Numbered from the stretch's first letter, positions 1-7,443 are shown. The stretch: DNA of 10,000 nucleotides from Theodoxus fluviatilis (GCA_034096865.1 JAWQFJ010008098.1:1-10000), one strand, 5' to 3'. Made by a program: numbers and translations. The notes: generated by a model not told the origin, from the sequence alone.

Positions 1-577
1 GGAGCTAACACTAATAGAACATTACACATTAACTAATGAAGCCATTCTCATTCATCAACACGTCACTAGACACCATACAGACGTCGCCATACACACGCCA
101 TTTACACTAGTGGCACAAACAGAGAGCATCACTCATTTACTTCTACTTGCGGAGTTGACGGACTCGCTTCCACCATGTGCTGCCCTGGCTTGTGTAGACA
201 GCGTCCACACTCCGCCCACATGGCCAGTCACGAAGCCACCTCCTGCTCCACTCGTCTGTCCTGCGTCTCCTCGTCCCGGAGATCGCAGGGAAACGCCACA
301 TGGCCGTCCCTCTGTGCTCTCTTGTCTTCACAACGGCATTAGATGATTAGTCTCTCCATGCACTTTCTCAGCTCCTGACTTGCTGCGTGTGTCTCGCTCT
401 CTGCCTTCCATCCAACCGACCCACGTGCGTCCTAACGCTCTCATGTTCCTCTATCCCTCTCCCGTATTATCTAATGACCACGTAATCCCCTAACAACCAA
501 TCATATATAGCAGTCGAACGCCCCCTCGCGGCAACCTTGCCGTCCAGGGAAGTTATTCTGAACCGCTTCCTACCACA
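1..577 (-). repeat. 3' LTR (partial, cut by the window edge)
   Basis: This is the downstream LTR in element sense. It ends on the plus strand with TACCACA, the complement of the TGTGGTA start of U3. Base 1 corresponds to base 6866 of the other copy, so about 188 bp of the LTR (the U5-side end) lie outside the window. Positions 1-458 and 525-577 are identical to the other LTR. All differences lie between 459 and 524. Short open frames of 62 and 78 codons occur in it on both strands, but they are identical between the LTRs simply because the DNA is, and they resemble no protein I know. Confidence 0.9.
501..510 (-). promoter_or_regulatory. TATA-like motif in U3 of the 3' LTR
   Basis: On the minus strand this reads CTATATATGA, about 68-77 bases into the LTR from its TG end, directly followed by ATTGG. 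It is the best TATA-like sequence I see in the LTR. The matching place in the 5' LTR (7367-7376) reads CTAGATATCA, so the TATATA core is lost or differs there. Promoter function is inferred from sequence alone. Confidence 0.35.
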
Positions 578-589
578 CTCCCCCCCGTC
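578..589 (-). other. Polypurine tract for plus-strand priming
   Basis: On the minus strand the sequence GACGGGGGGGAG directly abuts the TGTGG start of the 3' LTR. A purine tract in exactly this place is the standard primer for plus-strand DNA synthesis in LTR elements, and it fixes the orientation of the element. A second run, GTGAAAGGGGGGG (about 601-613), lies some 12 bases further upstream in element sense and may be a spare or ancestral tract. Confidence 0.75.
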
Positions 590-1139
590 AAAAATAAAAG
601 CCCCCCCTTTCACGGGGAAGAGTGCCACCCAGCTGCCCAGACGTTACGTGCGACTGCTCTTCCTAGACCCAGATGTGACGAATGTCTCAACAAGCAAACT
701 GGATACCCTGTACATAATGTGATAAAACCATCAGGACCAAGTTACCCCAATGTACAGAGTACAAAAAAGTAAAATCGACACATCTTCTAGGGAATGAGGC
801 GAGCAGGTACACCCCCATACATCCCTAGAGATATTAACTGAATACATTTTGAAATATAAGAAAATTAATCCCACTTCCCAATTTTGGACAAGGTAAGATC
901 CCGTCTTCATAGAAGACTGAGTAGGGTCTCTACTCCTTACCTTGTATCTACCTACCCTGCTCGCCTGGAATTCTGGGGACACGCCGCCTCTAGACCTTGA
1001 AGAACGCTTCATAAGGGGTGGTAGATTTCCCCTGTCTCCTATGGATGGGGCTGTCAGACTCCAGGAGGAGTTTTTCCCGGGGCATTGTCTGAAGAGCGAC
1101 TTCGTGCCCCTTATTGACATCCCCGTACCAAAAGAGACA
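590..1139 (-). other. 3' untranslated segment between gag and the polypurine tract
   Basis: About 550 bp lie between the end of the gag frame and the polypurine tract. In a complete gypsy element pol would follow gag, but here there is no room for it and no pol motif. A minus-strand frame of 144 codons (731-1165) overlaps the end of gag in another frame. Its composition is irregular and it has no recognisable motif, so I treat it as chance. Plus-strand frames here look like chance too. Confidence 0.6.
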
Positions 1140-1730
1140 TTATTGGCGCATTTTAGGGGAGGCAACTGCCGGGCGTTTCTTCCGCGGCACCGTCACCCCC
1201 TTAGAAGATTGCCCAGACGGTGCCGGACGTGCCGCCATCTCCGCGTACAAAGGCTTCAACTCTTTCCCGGGAGTACTTCCCTCTCCCTTTTGAGTCTGAA
1301 CCTCGACCCGGGATGGCGAACTCACACCCCCCGCCTGAGCTGTCTCCATCAGCGCCCCAACCCCTGGAATCCTGTCCGTATTTGATTCTGGGGGAATCGA
1401 TAGCTGTCCCGGGGTACCCGGAGTTCCAGAGGACTCCTCCCCATCAGCCGAGGACTTGGAAGGATCCAGGAGAGATGGCTGGTCCACCGAGGTACCCAGA
1501 ATCCCGTGGGATTCTTCCTTTCCAGCCGGAGACTCCGAGGGCCCCTCCCGACTCGCCTGGGAAGTTTCCTCCTTCCCTACTTCCAAGTCTGGAGCCTCTG
1601 GAGCCTTACTTCCGTCACCCCGAGCCGTTGGCTCCGGAAGACGGTTCGGGCTCTCTTGGTTGATAGGCACTGCTGACCCGCCTGACCCGAACAATGTCCC
1701 TTTTGCCGCCGTTCCCTTCTTCAGAGAAAC
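1140..1730 (-). pseudogene. Gag C-terminal tail, acidic and Pro/Ser/Gly-rich
   Basis: This open stretch is in the same frame as the capsid, two stop codons downstream (TAA 1779-1781, TGA 1731-1733). It encodes about 197 residues rich in Pro, Ser, Gly, Glu and Lys, probably disordered, with a basic VPRKKRPA-like patch near its end. A methionine at 1694 could restart translation. There is no CCHC zinc knuckle, which is where many Ty3/gypsy Gags carry their nucleocapsid. The basic patch might bind nucleic acid, but that is speculation. The 147-codon plus-strand frame opposite (1220-1663) is its antisense shadow. Confidence 0.5.
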
Positions 1731-1778
1731 TCACAGCGAAGTTCTAGGCCACGTTCTCAGGCTCTGCTTACTCTCCTG

Positions 1779-2609
1779 TTAAGCTATTAGCTCGCCCATC
1801 AACTGACTCAAGTCATTGAGTCTCAGTAAGTGGCCGTGCATGGCCAGCTCATGATCCTTCAACCCGTTCAGGAAGTTCCTGGCCGTCTCCCTGACGACAT
1901 ACCTGGAAGAGACCTCTCCTGAGCGGAAGGAATCATTAGCTAGTGCCCGCACTCGGTCACAGTACTGAAACAGGGTTTCGTTGTCACGCTGGACGACGGC
2001 ATGCAGGCGCGCCCTCTGGGTTTCCACAGTTACCACTTGCCCAAAGCGCTGCTCCATGATCTTCACGACTTCCCCCAGGTCATGGCGCTGGCTTTCCGGG
2101 ATGTGGCTGTAACACTGGAGGGCGTCCCCCTTCAGGTAGAACACCAGTAGTTCCGCCGCCGCCTCTTCCGACCAACCCCGTAGGAGCATCATCTGCTTGA
2201 ACTGCAGGTGGAATTCCCTCCACGGCTCCTCTCCAGCATACGCCCGGAGTTTTGGCAGGTCCATTCGTTCCCTTTCCTCCATCCTGGTGGTTCTGGACCA
2301 CCTGGGAGTATCCTGGGGAAAACGGGCACTGCTAAACCCCTCTGAGCCTTGCACGCCCACCCGACCTGGTGTCTCAAGTGGCCCTCGACGCTGGACGGTT
2401 TCAGACCTGCCATGCCAGGGAGGAAACGCTGCCTGCTCGTACCCGTAATCACCTCCCGCCCCCAGCGAGTACCTGGAATTTCTTCCAACTGGGGACAGTG
2501 ATCCGGGCACCGCACGCCTCCTGGACTCCTCAGCACGGCTCGGTCTGTCATCCAATGCCGCTAGGGTGGACTGCAGCATGTGACGGAGTTGCCCCATTTC
2601 AGAGGTCAC
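1779..2609 (-). CDS. gag: Gag capsid-region ORF (Retrotrans_gag type)
   Basis: The ORF encodes 276 residues from the first ATG; the open frame reaches back to 2642, just after a TAG. Residues 1-100 are charged and Arg/Ser/Gly-rich, following a short helical, coiled-coil-like start. From about residue 108 (MDLPKLRAYAGEEPWREF) to 270 it has the layout of retrotransposon capsids: a Leu-Pro-x-(F/L)-x-G-type start followed by a W-x-x-F motif, a segment LLVFYLKGDALQCY that matches the conserved 'L.G.A..(Y/W)' core, then a VKIMEQRFG-like helix and a Q-rich segment with LFQYCDRVRAL. In such elements this protein assembles the particle that packages the RNA. The frame stops at TAA 1779-1781, before any nucleocapsid. 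The family call rests on motif layout recognised by eye. Confidence 0.75.
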   Translation of the reverse strand: MTSEMGQLRHMLQSTLAALDDRPSRAEESRRRAVPGSLSPVGRNSRYSLGAGGDYGYEQAAFPPWHGRSETVQRRGPLETPGRVGVQGSEGFSSARFPQDTPRWSRTTRMEERERMDLPKLRAYAGEEPWREFHLQFKQMMLLRGWSEEAAAELLVFYLKGDALQCYSHIPESQRHDLGEVVKIMEQRFGQVVTVETQRARLHAVVQRDNETLFQYCDRVRALANDSFRSGEVSSRYVVRETARNFLNGLKDHELAMHGHLLRLNDLSQLMGELIA

Positions 2610-2642
2610 TCTTTCCGTCTGCTCGGCTTGGCGCTTCTCCCA

Positions 2643-2957
2643 CTACGCCATCTGCGCTTGAGTTCCTGTGACTAGGTCACAGCAGCACCAGATGTCCGAG
2701 CTAGCATCTGCATCAATTCCTTGGGGGCTACGCGAGCTAATTGGAGATCTTGGGATCTTTGAAGGTACTCCTAAATGACCCGGAGCATTCAAATCCAACC
2801 CCTCCCCCGAACTGTCCCGCCCCCGAGCGTCCATACTCAAAGAGGGGATACCGGCACCAGACCCACCTCCGGTTGGCAGAGGGTCCCCCCTTGCGGCGAG
2901 TCGGTGCCGGTCCCTGGGCGAAATCTCTAAATATTCGCCCCCCAGCAAGGATTCCAT
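2643..2957 (-). pseudogene. Gag linker piece upstream of the capsid
   Basis: An open stretch of 104 codons lies in the same frame as the capsid ORF. A TAG at 2643-2645 separates it from the capsid, and the sequence right after the stop (WEKRQAEQTERV) continues as a helical, coiled-coil-like region, so the stop looks secondary. The stretch is Gly/Pro/Ser/Asp-rich and probably flexible. One base change (for example CAG to TAG) could explain the stop, but the ancestral codon is not known. Confidence 0.45.
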
Positions 2958-3016
2958 TGACCCCCGGTAAGAGGGGTCCTAGAGCCCCATTCCCGGGCCC
3001 CTAAAGCCCTCCTGCT

Positions 3017-3415
3017 CTAGGAACCCTGCTCTTTGAAACTATTTCCCGGTTCACTCGTGGAGGCTCCCGCCGCCGTGGGTTCCACAGGTGTCAGGTAAGA
3101 TGCCGGAATCGGCTTCCCTTTCAGCCTCCGTGTCCCACCACAGCGCTCCACGAGTTCACCTGATCTCGTCGCCAGGAGGGTGGGCCCGTCCACTATGAGA
3201 CACATTCCGTGCCACTTACGGACGTACCAGCCCACACTCCCCTTTACCTGCTGACTCACCGCCGAGGACCTGAAGAAGGTGTCCACTGACAGGTCGGGCC
3301 GAGCCAAAAACGCGGCCAGGATGCTTGCCACCCTAGTCGATGTCTCGAGCTCGGCCTTAATATCCGCCTCCGTCAGTCGCCGCCTATCTCCAGTCCATCC
3401 TTCTGGGAGAGCCAT
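3017..3415 (-). CDS. Gag N-terminal ORF of unknown fold
   Basis: This encodes 132 residues. Its ATG has a favourable context (G at -3, G at +4). Visible features are a basic, acidic-flanked start (GDRRRLTEADIKAELET), a hydrophobic helix VASILAAFLA, a segment VSQQVKGSVGWYVRKWHGM, and a Pro/Ala/Thr/Ser-rich end. It occupies the place of a matrix-like N-terminal Gag domain, which is my best guess, but I do not recognise the fold. It is one frame off from the downstream gag pieces, so it either ended up separate by frameshift, is joined by splicing, or is its own small protein. Confidence 0.45.
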   Translation of the reverse strand: MALPEGWTGDRRRLTEADIKAELETSTRVASILAAFLARPDLSVDTFFRSSAVSQQVKGSVGWYVRKWHGMCLIVDGPTLLATRSGELVERCGGTRRLKGKPIPASYLTPVEPTAAGASTSEPGNSFKEQGS

Positions 3416-4497
3416 CCCTCAGCAGTGTTAGCATACTAGGGAGGCTAGTGAAGATACGCCCACCAACTGCGTTGGTTAGATCCTCCCAACCTCCCCGCAA
3501 GCCCTGCACCCTGCCAAGCAGAAAACCACACTACCCTGCTTTCTAGCACGAAAACTAGCAACAGTGTGGGGGGAAATTTGCGTGATAGGCACAGACATTG
3601 CCACACACACAAAAGCGTAGCAGATAACCGCAAATGACCCCAAAAAGGTTACTGCCCGCTAATAAACTCAAAAACAATTAAAAACTGAACTCAAAAACAG
3701 TTAGATACAAATACCACATGCCATAAACACTGCAAGGGAGGACTGATAGCCCACTGAAACATTAACGCAAACACATCAGACAACATAGGTCAACATATCA
3801 AATACTACACAATGGGAAGAACATACAGCAAAGAAGATACAACAACAAGACATCAGTCAACAAGAGACAAAACATTAACAAACATTAAGCCCTTGCAGCG
3901 AAAATTAATGGCACGCACGCCTATTCCTATCGCGCGAGGAACTGTCCGCAATCCGCCGGGCTCGCAATTAAGGAGCCCAGGCCTGTGTGAGGCGTGCGTG
4001 AACTGGCAGTTTGGCGAAACAAGTCCATGCCTCCCCCCATCAACTAATGGAAAGGAGGAAATGGACTACACGAAAGGCTCATGCGTAAAGCGGTACGCTC
4101 CCACAAGGCGTCCCTCGTGAACGGAGCGCCCGACAGTGCACATGAGCTCGAAAAATGCAAAAATAAATTAGCTCTTTGTTTCCTTCAAAAGCGCAACAGG
4201 GTGTAGCGAGTCGCGGAGGGAAAGTGGTACCCGACTGTTGACAGTCTCCAAACACACCTCCTTTCCGCCACAAAGGGCACGAGTCGCTACAACCGCTGCT
4301 AATTTATAAAAGACAGGATTGATAGACATAGGATATGGTCGTCTAGTCGTCATTGAACGAGCTGAGTGCACGCACTCACTAGACAGGCCACGTGAAGGAA
4401 GTCAAGAGAAAATAAAATCCTCTCAGAACTGGAGCAGGGCATGCTCAAAATAAAGACAGCAAGGCGAAAAAACTACAGAAAATAGCACGTTACTAAT

Positions 4498-4960
4498 AAA
4501 AAAAACAAGACAATTAAAGACCGATCAACAGCTAGTGCGTGCTCCCAACGACAGTGCACAACGCTGGCTTTGGGCGAATAAATCAAAGTATATAGGAAAC
4601 TGCAATGCGCGTCTGTACACAAAAAACAAAGCAAGAAAAGACAAGCGACAGGCAGTCTGCACCCCTCGCGACAGGGCACAAAGCTGGCGAAGCTCGTGAA
4701 TAAAATAACCATTCACAGAAAAAACAAAACAAGACGAGACAAGCAACAGGCAGTCTGCGCCCCTCGCGATAGAGCGCAAAGCTGGCGAAGCTCGTGGAAA
4801 AAATAAACAATTAGGAAGCGGCATTGCAAGTTTCGACAGAAAAAACAAAACAATAAATGACCGCAACAGCCAGGGTGCACTCCCCACGCGAGCACGCAGA
4901 ACTAGCTTTGGGCGAAGAAAATAACTCATAGGAAATAGTGATGCAAGAGCACAGCAATGC
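4498..4960. repeat. Four-copy degenerate tandem repeat, about 98-123 bp period
   Basis: Each copy starts with an A-rich block (AAAAAACAA or similar) at about 4498, 4621, 4719 and 4840, followed by a GC-rich core with a CTGGCGAAGCTCG or CTTTGGGCGAA motif and another A-rich end. The inner copies 2 and 3 share CAGGCAGTCTGC, CCCCTCGCGA and CTGGCGAAGCTCGTG. The outer copies 1 and 4 share CTTTGGGCGAA and a CATAGGAAA/TATAGGAAA tail. Copy 2 lacks about 24 bp of the tail. Minus-strand frames through this array are products of the repeat. Confidence 0.75.
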
Positions 4961-5048
4961 ACAGGATTGCAGTGAACTCACATAGAAATGAGGAGAAGTG
5001 AGTATGGGCAATTGGGAGGCAGGAGCGCTACTACCTGCCTCTCGCAAG

Positions 5049-5208
5049 GGGCAAGGACACTATTGCCCCCGTTTTGCGATAGGCAGAGACACTATTGTCT
5101 CCATTTCGCGATAGGCAGAGACACTATTGTCTCCATTTCGCGATAGGCAGAGACACTATTGTCTCCATTTCGCGATAGGCAGAGACACTATTGCCCCTAT
5201 TTCCTCCT
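5049..5208. repeat. 32-bp minisatellite, five units
   Basis: Units start at about 5049, 5081, 5113, 5145 and 5177. The three middle units (5081-5176) are identical; the first and last differ in their second half. The core GAGACACTATTGTCTC (5086-5101) is a perfect inverted repeat with 6-bp arms and a 4-base loop. The first unit can form a different stem, GGGGCAA with TTGCCCC (5048-5054 and 5063-5069). Confidence 0.9.
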
Positions 5209-5354
5209 CCCTAGTGCAGGAGTCACTATGTGGGCTGAGCGAGAGCATTCTCCCTCACTCATGACAGCCTCAAAAAATGTTCCTTGCATACACCATGCAC
5301 ACACAATACATACTTCGAGGTACACCTGTCACTCATGGTGAAACGAGTTCTCAA

Positions 5355-5957
5355 CACCCTCTGACACGCTAGCACTTCTTCCACACACGGCGCGGACAGA
5401 CCCCGTGACGCCCCATTCATGCCTGGCATGGATAGCCCCGTATAGCCAAGACATACATAATACGGCATGGACGACTCCGCGATGCCTCTTTCACTCAATC
5501 ACTGCTAGCATTCCTTCCACACGCAGCGCGGACAGACCCCGAACGCCCCATTCATGCATTGCATGGACAGCCCCATATAGCCGAGACATTCACACGTGGC
5601 CTGGTCGAAACTCCGAGATGCCTCTTTCACTCAGCGGTGGGACAACCTCATTTCACCCACTCTCACTGCACCCTCTGACACGCTAGCACTTTTTCCACAC
5701 ACGGCGCGGACAGACCCCGTGACGCCCCATTCATACCTGGCATGGATAGCCCCGTATAGCCAAGACATACATAATACGGCATGGACGACTCCGCGATGCC
5801 TTTTTCACCCAATCACTGCTAGCATTCCTTCCACACACGGTGCGGACAGACCCCGCGACACCCCATTCATGCATGGCATGGACAGCCCCGTATAGCCGAG
5901 ACATTCACACGCGGCCTGGTCGAAACTCCGAGATACCACTCTCACTCAACGGTGCAA
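5355..5957. repeat. Higher-order tandem repeat, 314 bp made of two related monomers (A-B-A-B)
   Basis: The phrase CACCCTCTGACACGCTAGCA recurs at 5355 and 5669, giving a 314-bp period. Inside each period are two related monomers starting with CTAGCA at 5369 and 5505, then 5683 and 5819, so spacing alternates 136, 178, 136 bp. All four share a GCGGACAGACCCC-like block (GTGCGGACAGACC in the last), a CCCCATTCAT block with a short palindrome, and a TATAGCC(A/G)AGACAT block. The plus-strand frames across it (66-99 codons) are repeat artefacts. The B monomer of the second period is cut short and runs into unrelated sequence near 5957. Confidence 0.88.
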
Positions 5958-6032
5958 GCTCCGAGTGTCTCTTTCATCCCAAACATTTTCTCTCAACCGA
6001 GGCTCGAAGCACTTTCTCACTCCCTGTCTCAC

Positions 6033-6135
6033 ACATGTAATCTCTCACTCTTTCTCTTTCACTCTCTCATCCTCTAATCCACACTCTTTCTCACTCATTC
6101 TCTCTCTCATTATCTCACCCACACACTCTCTCATG
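6033..6135. repeat. CT-rich low-complexity stretch
   Basis: The plus strand is almost wholly pyrimidine plus scattered A, built from CTCTCACTC, TTTCTC and CACTC phrases. In element sense it is a purine-rich run in the leader RNA. It separates the AT-rich block on the right from the tandem arrays on the left. Confidence 0.8.
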
Positions 6136-6600
6136 CTGGGAACTGCTGTACTTTATCAGTGCTCATTGAAGTATCCCCTTCTCATCATGAATCATTGAAT
6201 GAAAAGGGACTATTGTTCATTTTAAATTTACTGAATCCATTAAGACATAATTTAGTCTTTGATGTTACATATTCTGCATGAATAGTCTGATGATCTGAAT
6301 TCACTAGAAATTTTACATTCTATCCCCCACCCCCTTCTGTTTTAAAAATTTCCAGTATAGACCAGAATTTCACCCTATATTCTTCCACATGGGTAAATCA
6401 TAATATTGCAATATATATCAGCATGGCCTGTGATAGTATATTCACTCATGCATAGCATGTTGCAATAGGAGTTAATGGGAAACGTCTGAAATAGCATGAC
6501 TGATGAAAACACGGTTGAAAAAACGCGTGTCATGTGTATGCTCTATCATTTATTTCTTAATTTTGCATCAATGATCTCAAAAAGCCAGGAATGCGATTGA
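6136..6600. other. AT-rich block next to the primer-binding site
   Basis: Base composition changes sharply here: this block is clearly AT-rich (for example TTTTAAATTTACTGAATCC and AATATTGCAATATATATC), while the LTR, gag and tandem arrays are mixed or GC-rich. No gene, no terminal inverted repeats and no clear target duplication are visible. It may be the original leader, captured host DNA, or an old insertion. Confidence 0.5.
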
Positions 6601-6658
6601 ATGCAAAATAAATGAGTCTATCTCTACCTCCTTCCCGCATGTATCCCACATGCTCACA

Positions 6659-6675
6659 GAATAGCAACGACGCCA
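6659..6675 (-). other. Primer-binding site candidate
   Basis: On the minus strand TGGCGTCGTTGCTATTC begins two bases after the ACAACA end of the 5' LTR. A TGG start matches the CCA end of a tRNA, and TGGCG starts are common in animal gypsy-type elements. I cannot assign the tRNA from memory; matching to the 3' end of the host's tRNA genes would settle it. Confidence 0.55.
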
Positions 6676-6677
6676 AG

Positions 6678-7443
6678 TGTTGTAACGAGCGTTTTGCCTT
6701 TGTTCGCCGTAACGCACGATGCAACCGTCACTCCAGCAACGGACGCTGACGCCATCTTGGTTACTGAGCGAACCATAGCCATAACGCTTCATGCCTGACC
6801 GAGAGGCACGCAGATTCCTCTGTGAGCACGTTCATGCAAGGAGCCAGAGAGAGACAGTTTTCGAGGGAGCTAACACTAATAGAACATTACACATTAACTA
6901 ATGAAGCCATTCTCATTCATCAACACGTCACTAGACACCATACAGACGTCGCCATACACACGCCATTTACACTAGTGGCACAAACAGAGAGCATCACTCA
7001 TTTACTTCTACTTGCGGAGTTGACGGACTCGCTTCCACCATGTGCTGCCCTGGCTTGTGTAGACAGCGTCCACACTCCGCCCACATGGCCAGTCACGAAG
7101 CCACCTCCTGCTCCACTCGTCTGTCCTGCGTCTCCTCGTCCCGGAGATCGCAGGGAAACGCCACATGGCCGTCCCTCTGTGCTCTCTTGTCTTCACAACG
7201 GCATTAGATGATTAGTCTCTCCATGCACTTTCTCAGCTCCTGACTTGCTGCGTGTGTCTCGCTCTCTGCCTTCCATCCAACCGACCCACGTGCGTCCTAA
7301 CGCTCTCATGTTCCTCTATCCCTGTTCCCGTATTATCTAATGACCACGTAATTCCCTAACAACCAATGATATCTAGCAGTCGAACGCCCTCTCGCGGCAA
7401 CCTTGCCGTCCAGGGAAGTTATTCTGAACCGCTTCCTACCACA
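6678..7443 (-). repeat. 5' LTR (complete, about 766 bp)
   Basis: On the minus strand it runs from TGTGGTAGG (7443) to CGTTACAACA (6678), so it begins TGT and ends ACA as expected. Its right-hand 578 bp match window positions 1-577. The inner boundary at 6678 is inferred from the TG/CA end and the adjoining primer-binding site, because the other copy is not visible there. No clear AATAAA is present on the minus strand. The 129-codon plus-strand frame that starts at 6822 is not shared in full by the other visible copy and has no gene-like features. Confidence 0.85.
7367..7376 (-). promoter_or_regulatory. Altered TATA-like site in the 5' LTR
   Basis: On the minus strand this reads CTAGATATCA where the 3' LTR has CTATATATGA. 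This copy would drive transcription of the element, so the difference could weaken it, if the motif is in fact used. Confidence 0.25.

Larger units (their letters stand above)
1140..3415 (-). pseudogene. gag: Degenerate gag gene (full extent)
   Basis: If intact this would encode a Gag polyprotein of roughly 750 residues. It falls into four open pieces on the minus strand: 3415-3017 (N-terminal, 132 aa), 2957-2643, 2642-1779 (capsid) and 1730-1140 (C-terminal tail). The last three share one frame and are interrupted by TAG at 2643-2645, TAA at 1779-1781 and TGA at 1731-1733. The first piece is in a different frame, and the main frame also meets a TAG near 2983, so a frameshift or lost intron lies around 2980-3017. 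No CCHC zinc knuckle and no protease motif follow the capsid. Interruptions at this density mean a full-length Gag is unlikely to be made here. Confidence 0.7.
3416..6658 (-). other. Long 5' leader without coding potential
   Basis: About 3.2 kb separate the primer-binding site from the first gag ATG. No reading frame here has the length or composition of a gene; the small frames in it (102 codons plus strand at 3812-4120, 145 codons minus strand at 4525-4962, and others) lie in repeats or low-complexity sequence. The leader contains three tandem arrays (4498-4960, 5049-5208, 5355-5957), a CT-rich stretch and an AT-rich block, listed separately. 3416-4497 is mixed sequence, A-rich on the plus strand around 3650-3900, in which I see nothing specific. 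On the minus strand a polypyrimidine run ending TTTTCTGCTTGGCAG near 3520 could be a splice acceptor, so part of the leader may be intronic. Confidence 0.55.
1..7443 (-). mobile_element. Non-autonomous Ty3/gypsy-like LTR retrotransposon carrying only a broken gag
   Basis: Two direct repeats bound this region. Positions 1-577 match 6866-7443 almost perfectly, and both stop at the same sequence, TACCACA. On the minus strand the repeat starts TGTGGTAGG. A G-rich polypurine tract sits directly before the lower-coordinate copy, and a TGGCG-type primer-binding site sits directly after the inner end of the higher-coordinate copy. This orients the element from right to left. A gag-type capsid on the same strand agrees. 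If the left LTR is full length it extends about 188 bp beyond the window, giving a total of about 7.6 kb. No pol domain (protease, RT, RNase H, integrase) is visible in any frame, so the element depends on another one for mobility. The Ty3/gypsy assignment rests on gag style and PBS style only. Target-site duplication cannot be tested because the left edge is outside the window. Confidence 0.85.

Noticed and set aside
731..1165. Minus-strand frame after gag as a possible protease or pol start
   Set aside because: No D(T/S)G protease motif, no zinc knuckle and no RT motif; there is only about 550 bp before the polypurine tract.
1220..1663. Plus-strand proline-rich frame of 147 codons
   Set aside because: It lies exactly opposite the Gag C-terminal tail; the Pro/Ser/Gly-rich sense sequence keeps the antisense frame open.
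4525..4962. Minus-strand frame of 145 codons rich in Phe, Leu and Cys, looking membrane-like
   Set aside because: It runs through the four-copy repeat; the hydrophobic runs come from the A-rich blocks read as TTT codons on the minus strand, and other frames give similar peptides.
5049..5208. CRISPR-like array (regular 32-bp repeats)
   Set aside because: The repeats are directly adjacent with no unique spacers, and the setting is animal DNA; it is a minisatellite.
5405..6040. Overlapping plus-strand frames of 66-99 codons with repeated PHSCLAW-like phrases
   Set aside because: They follow the 314-bp tandem repeat; the phrase repeats because the DNA does, and the frames shift between units.
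6822..7211. 129-codon plus-strand frame in the 5' LTR
   Set aside because: It is antisense to the element, has no recognisable domain, and its conservation with 110-346 reflects only LTR identity.
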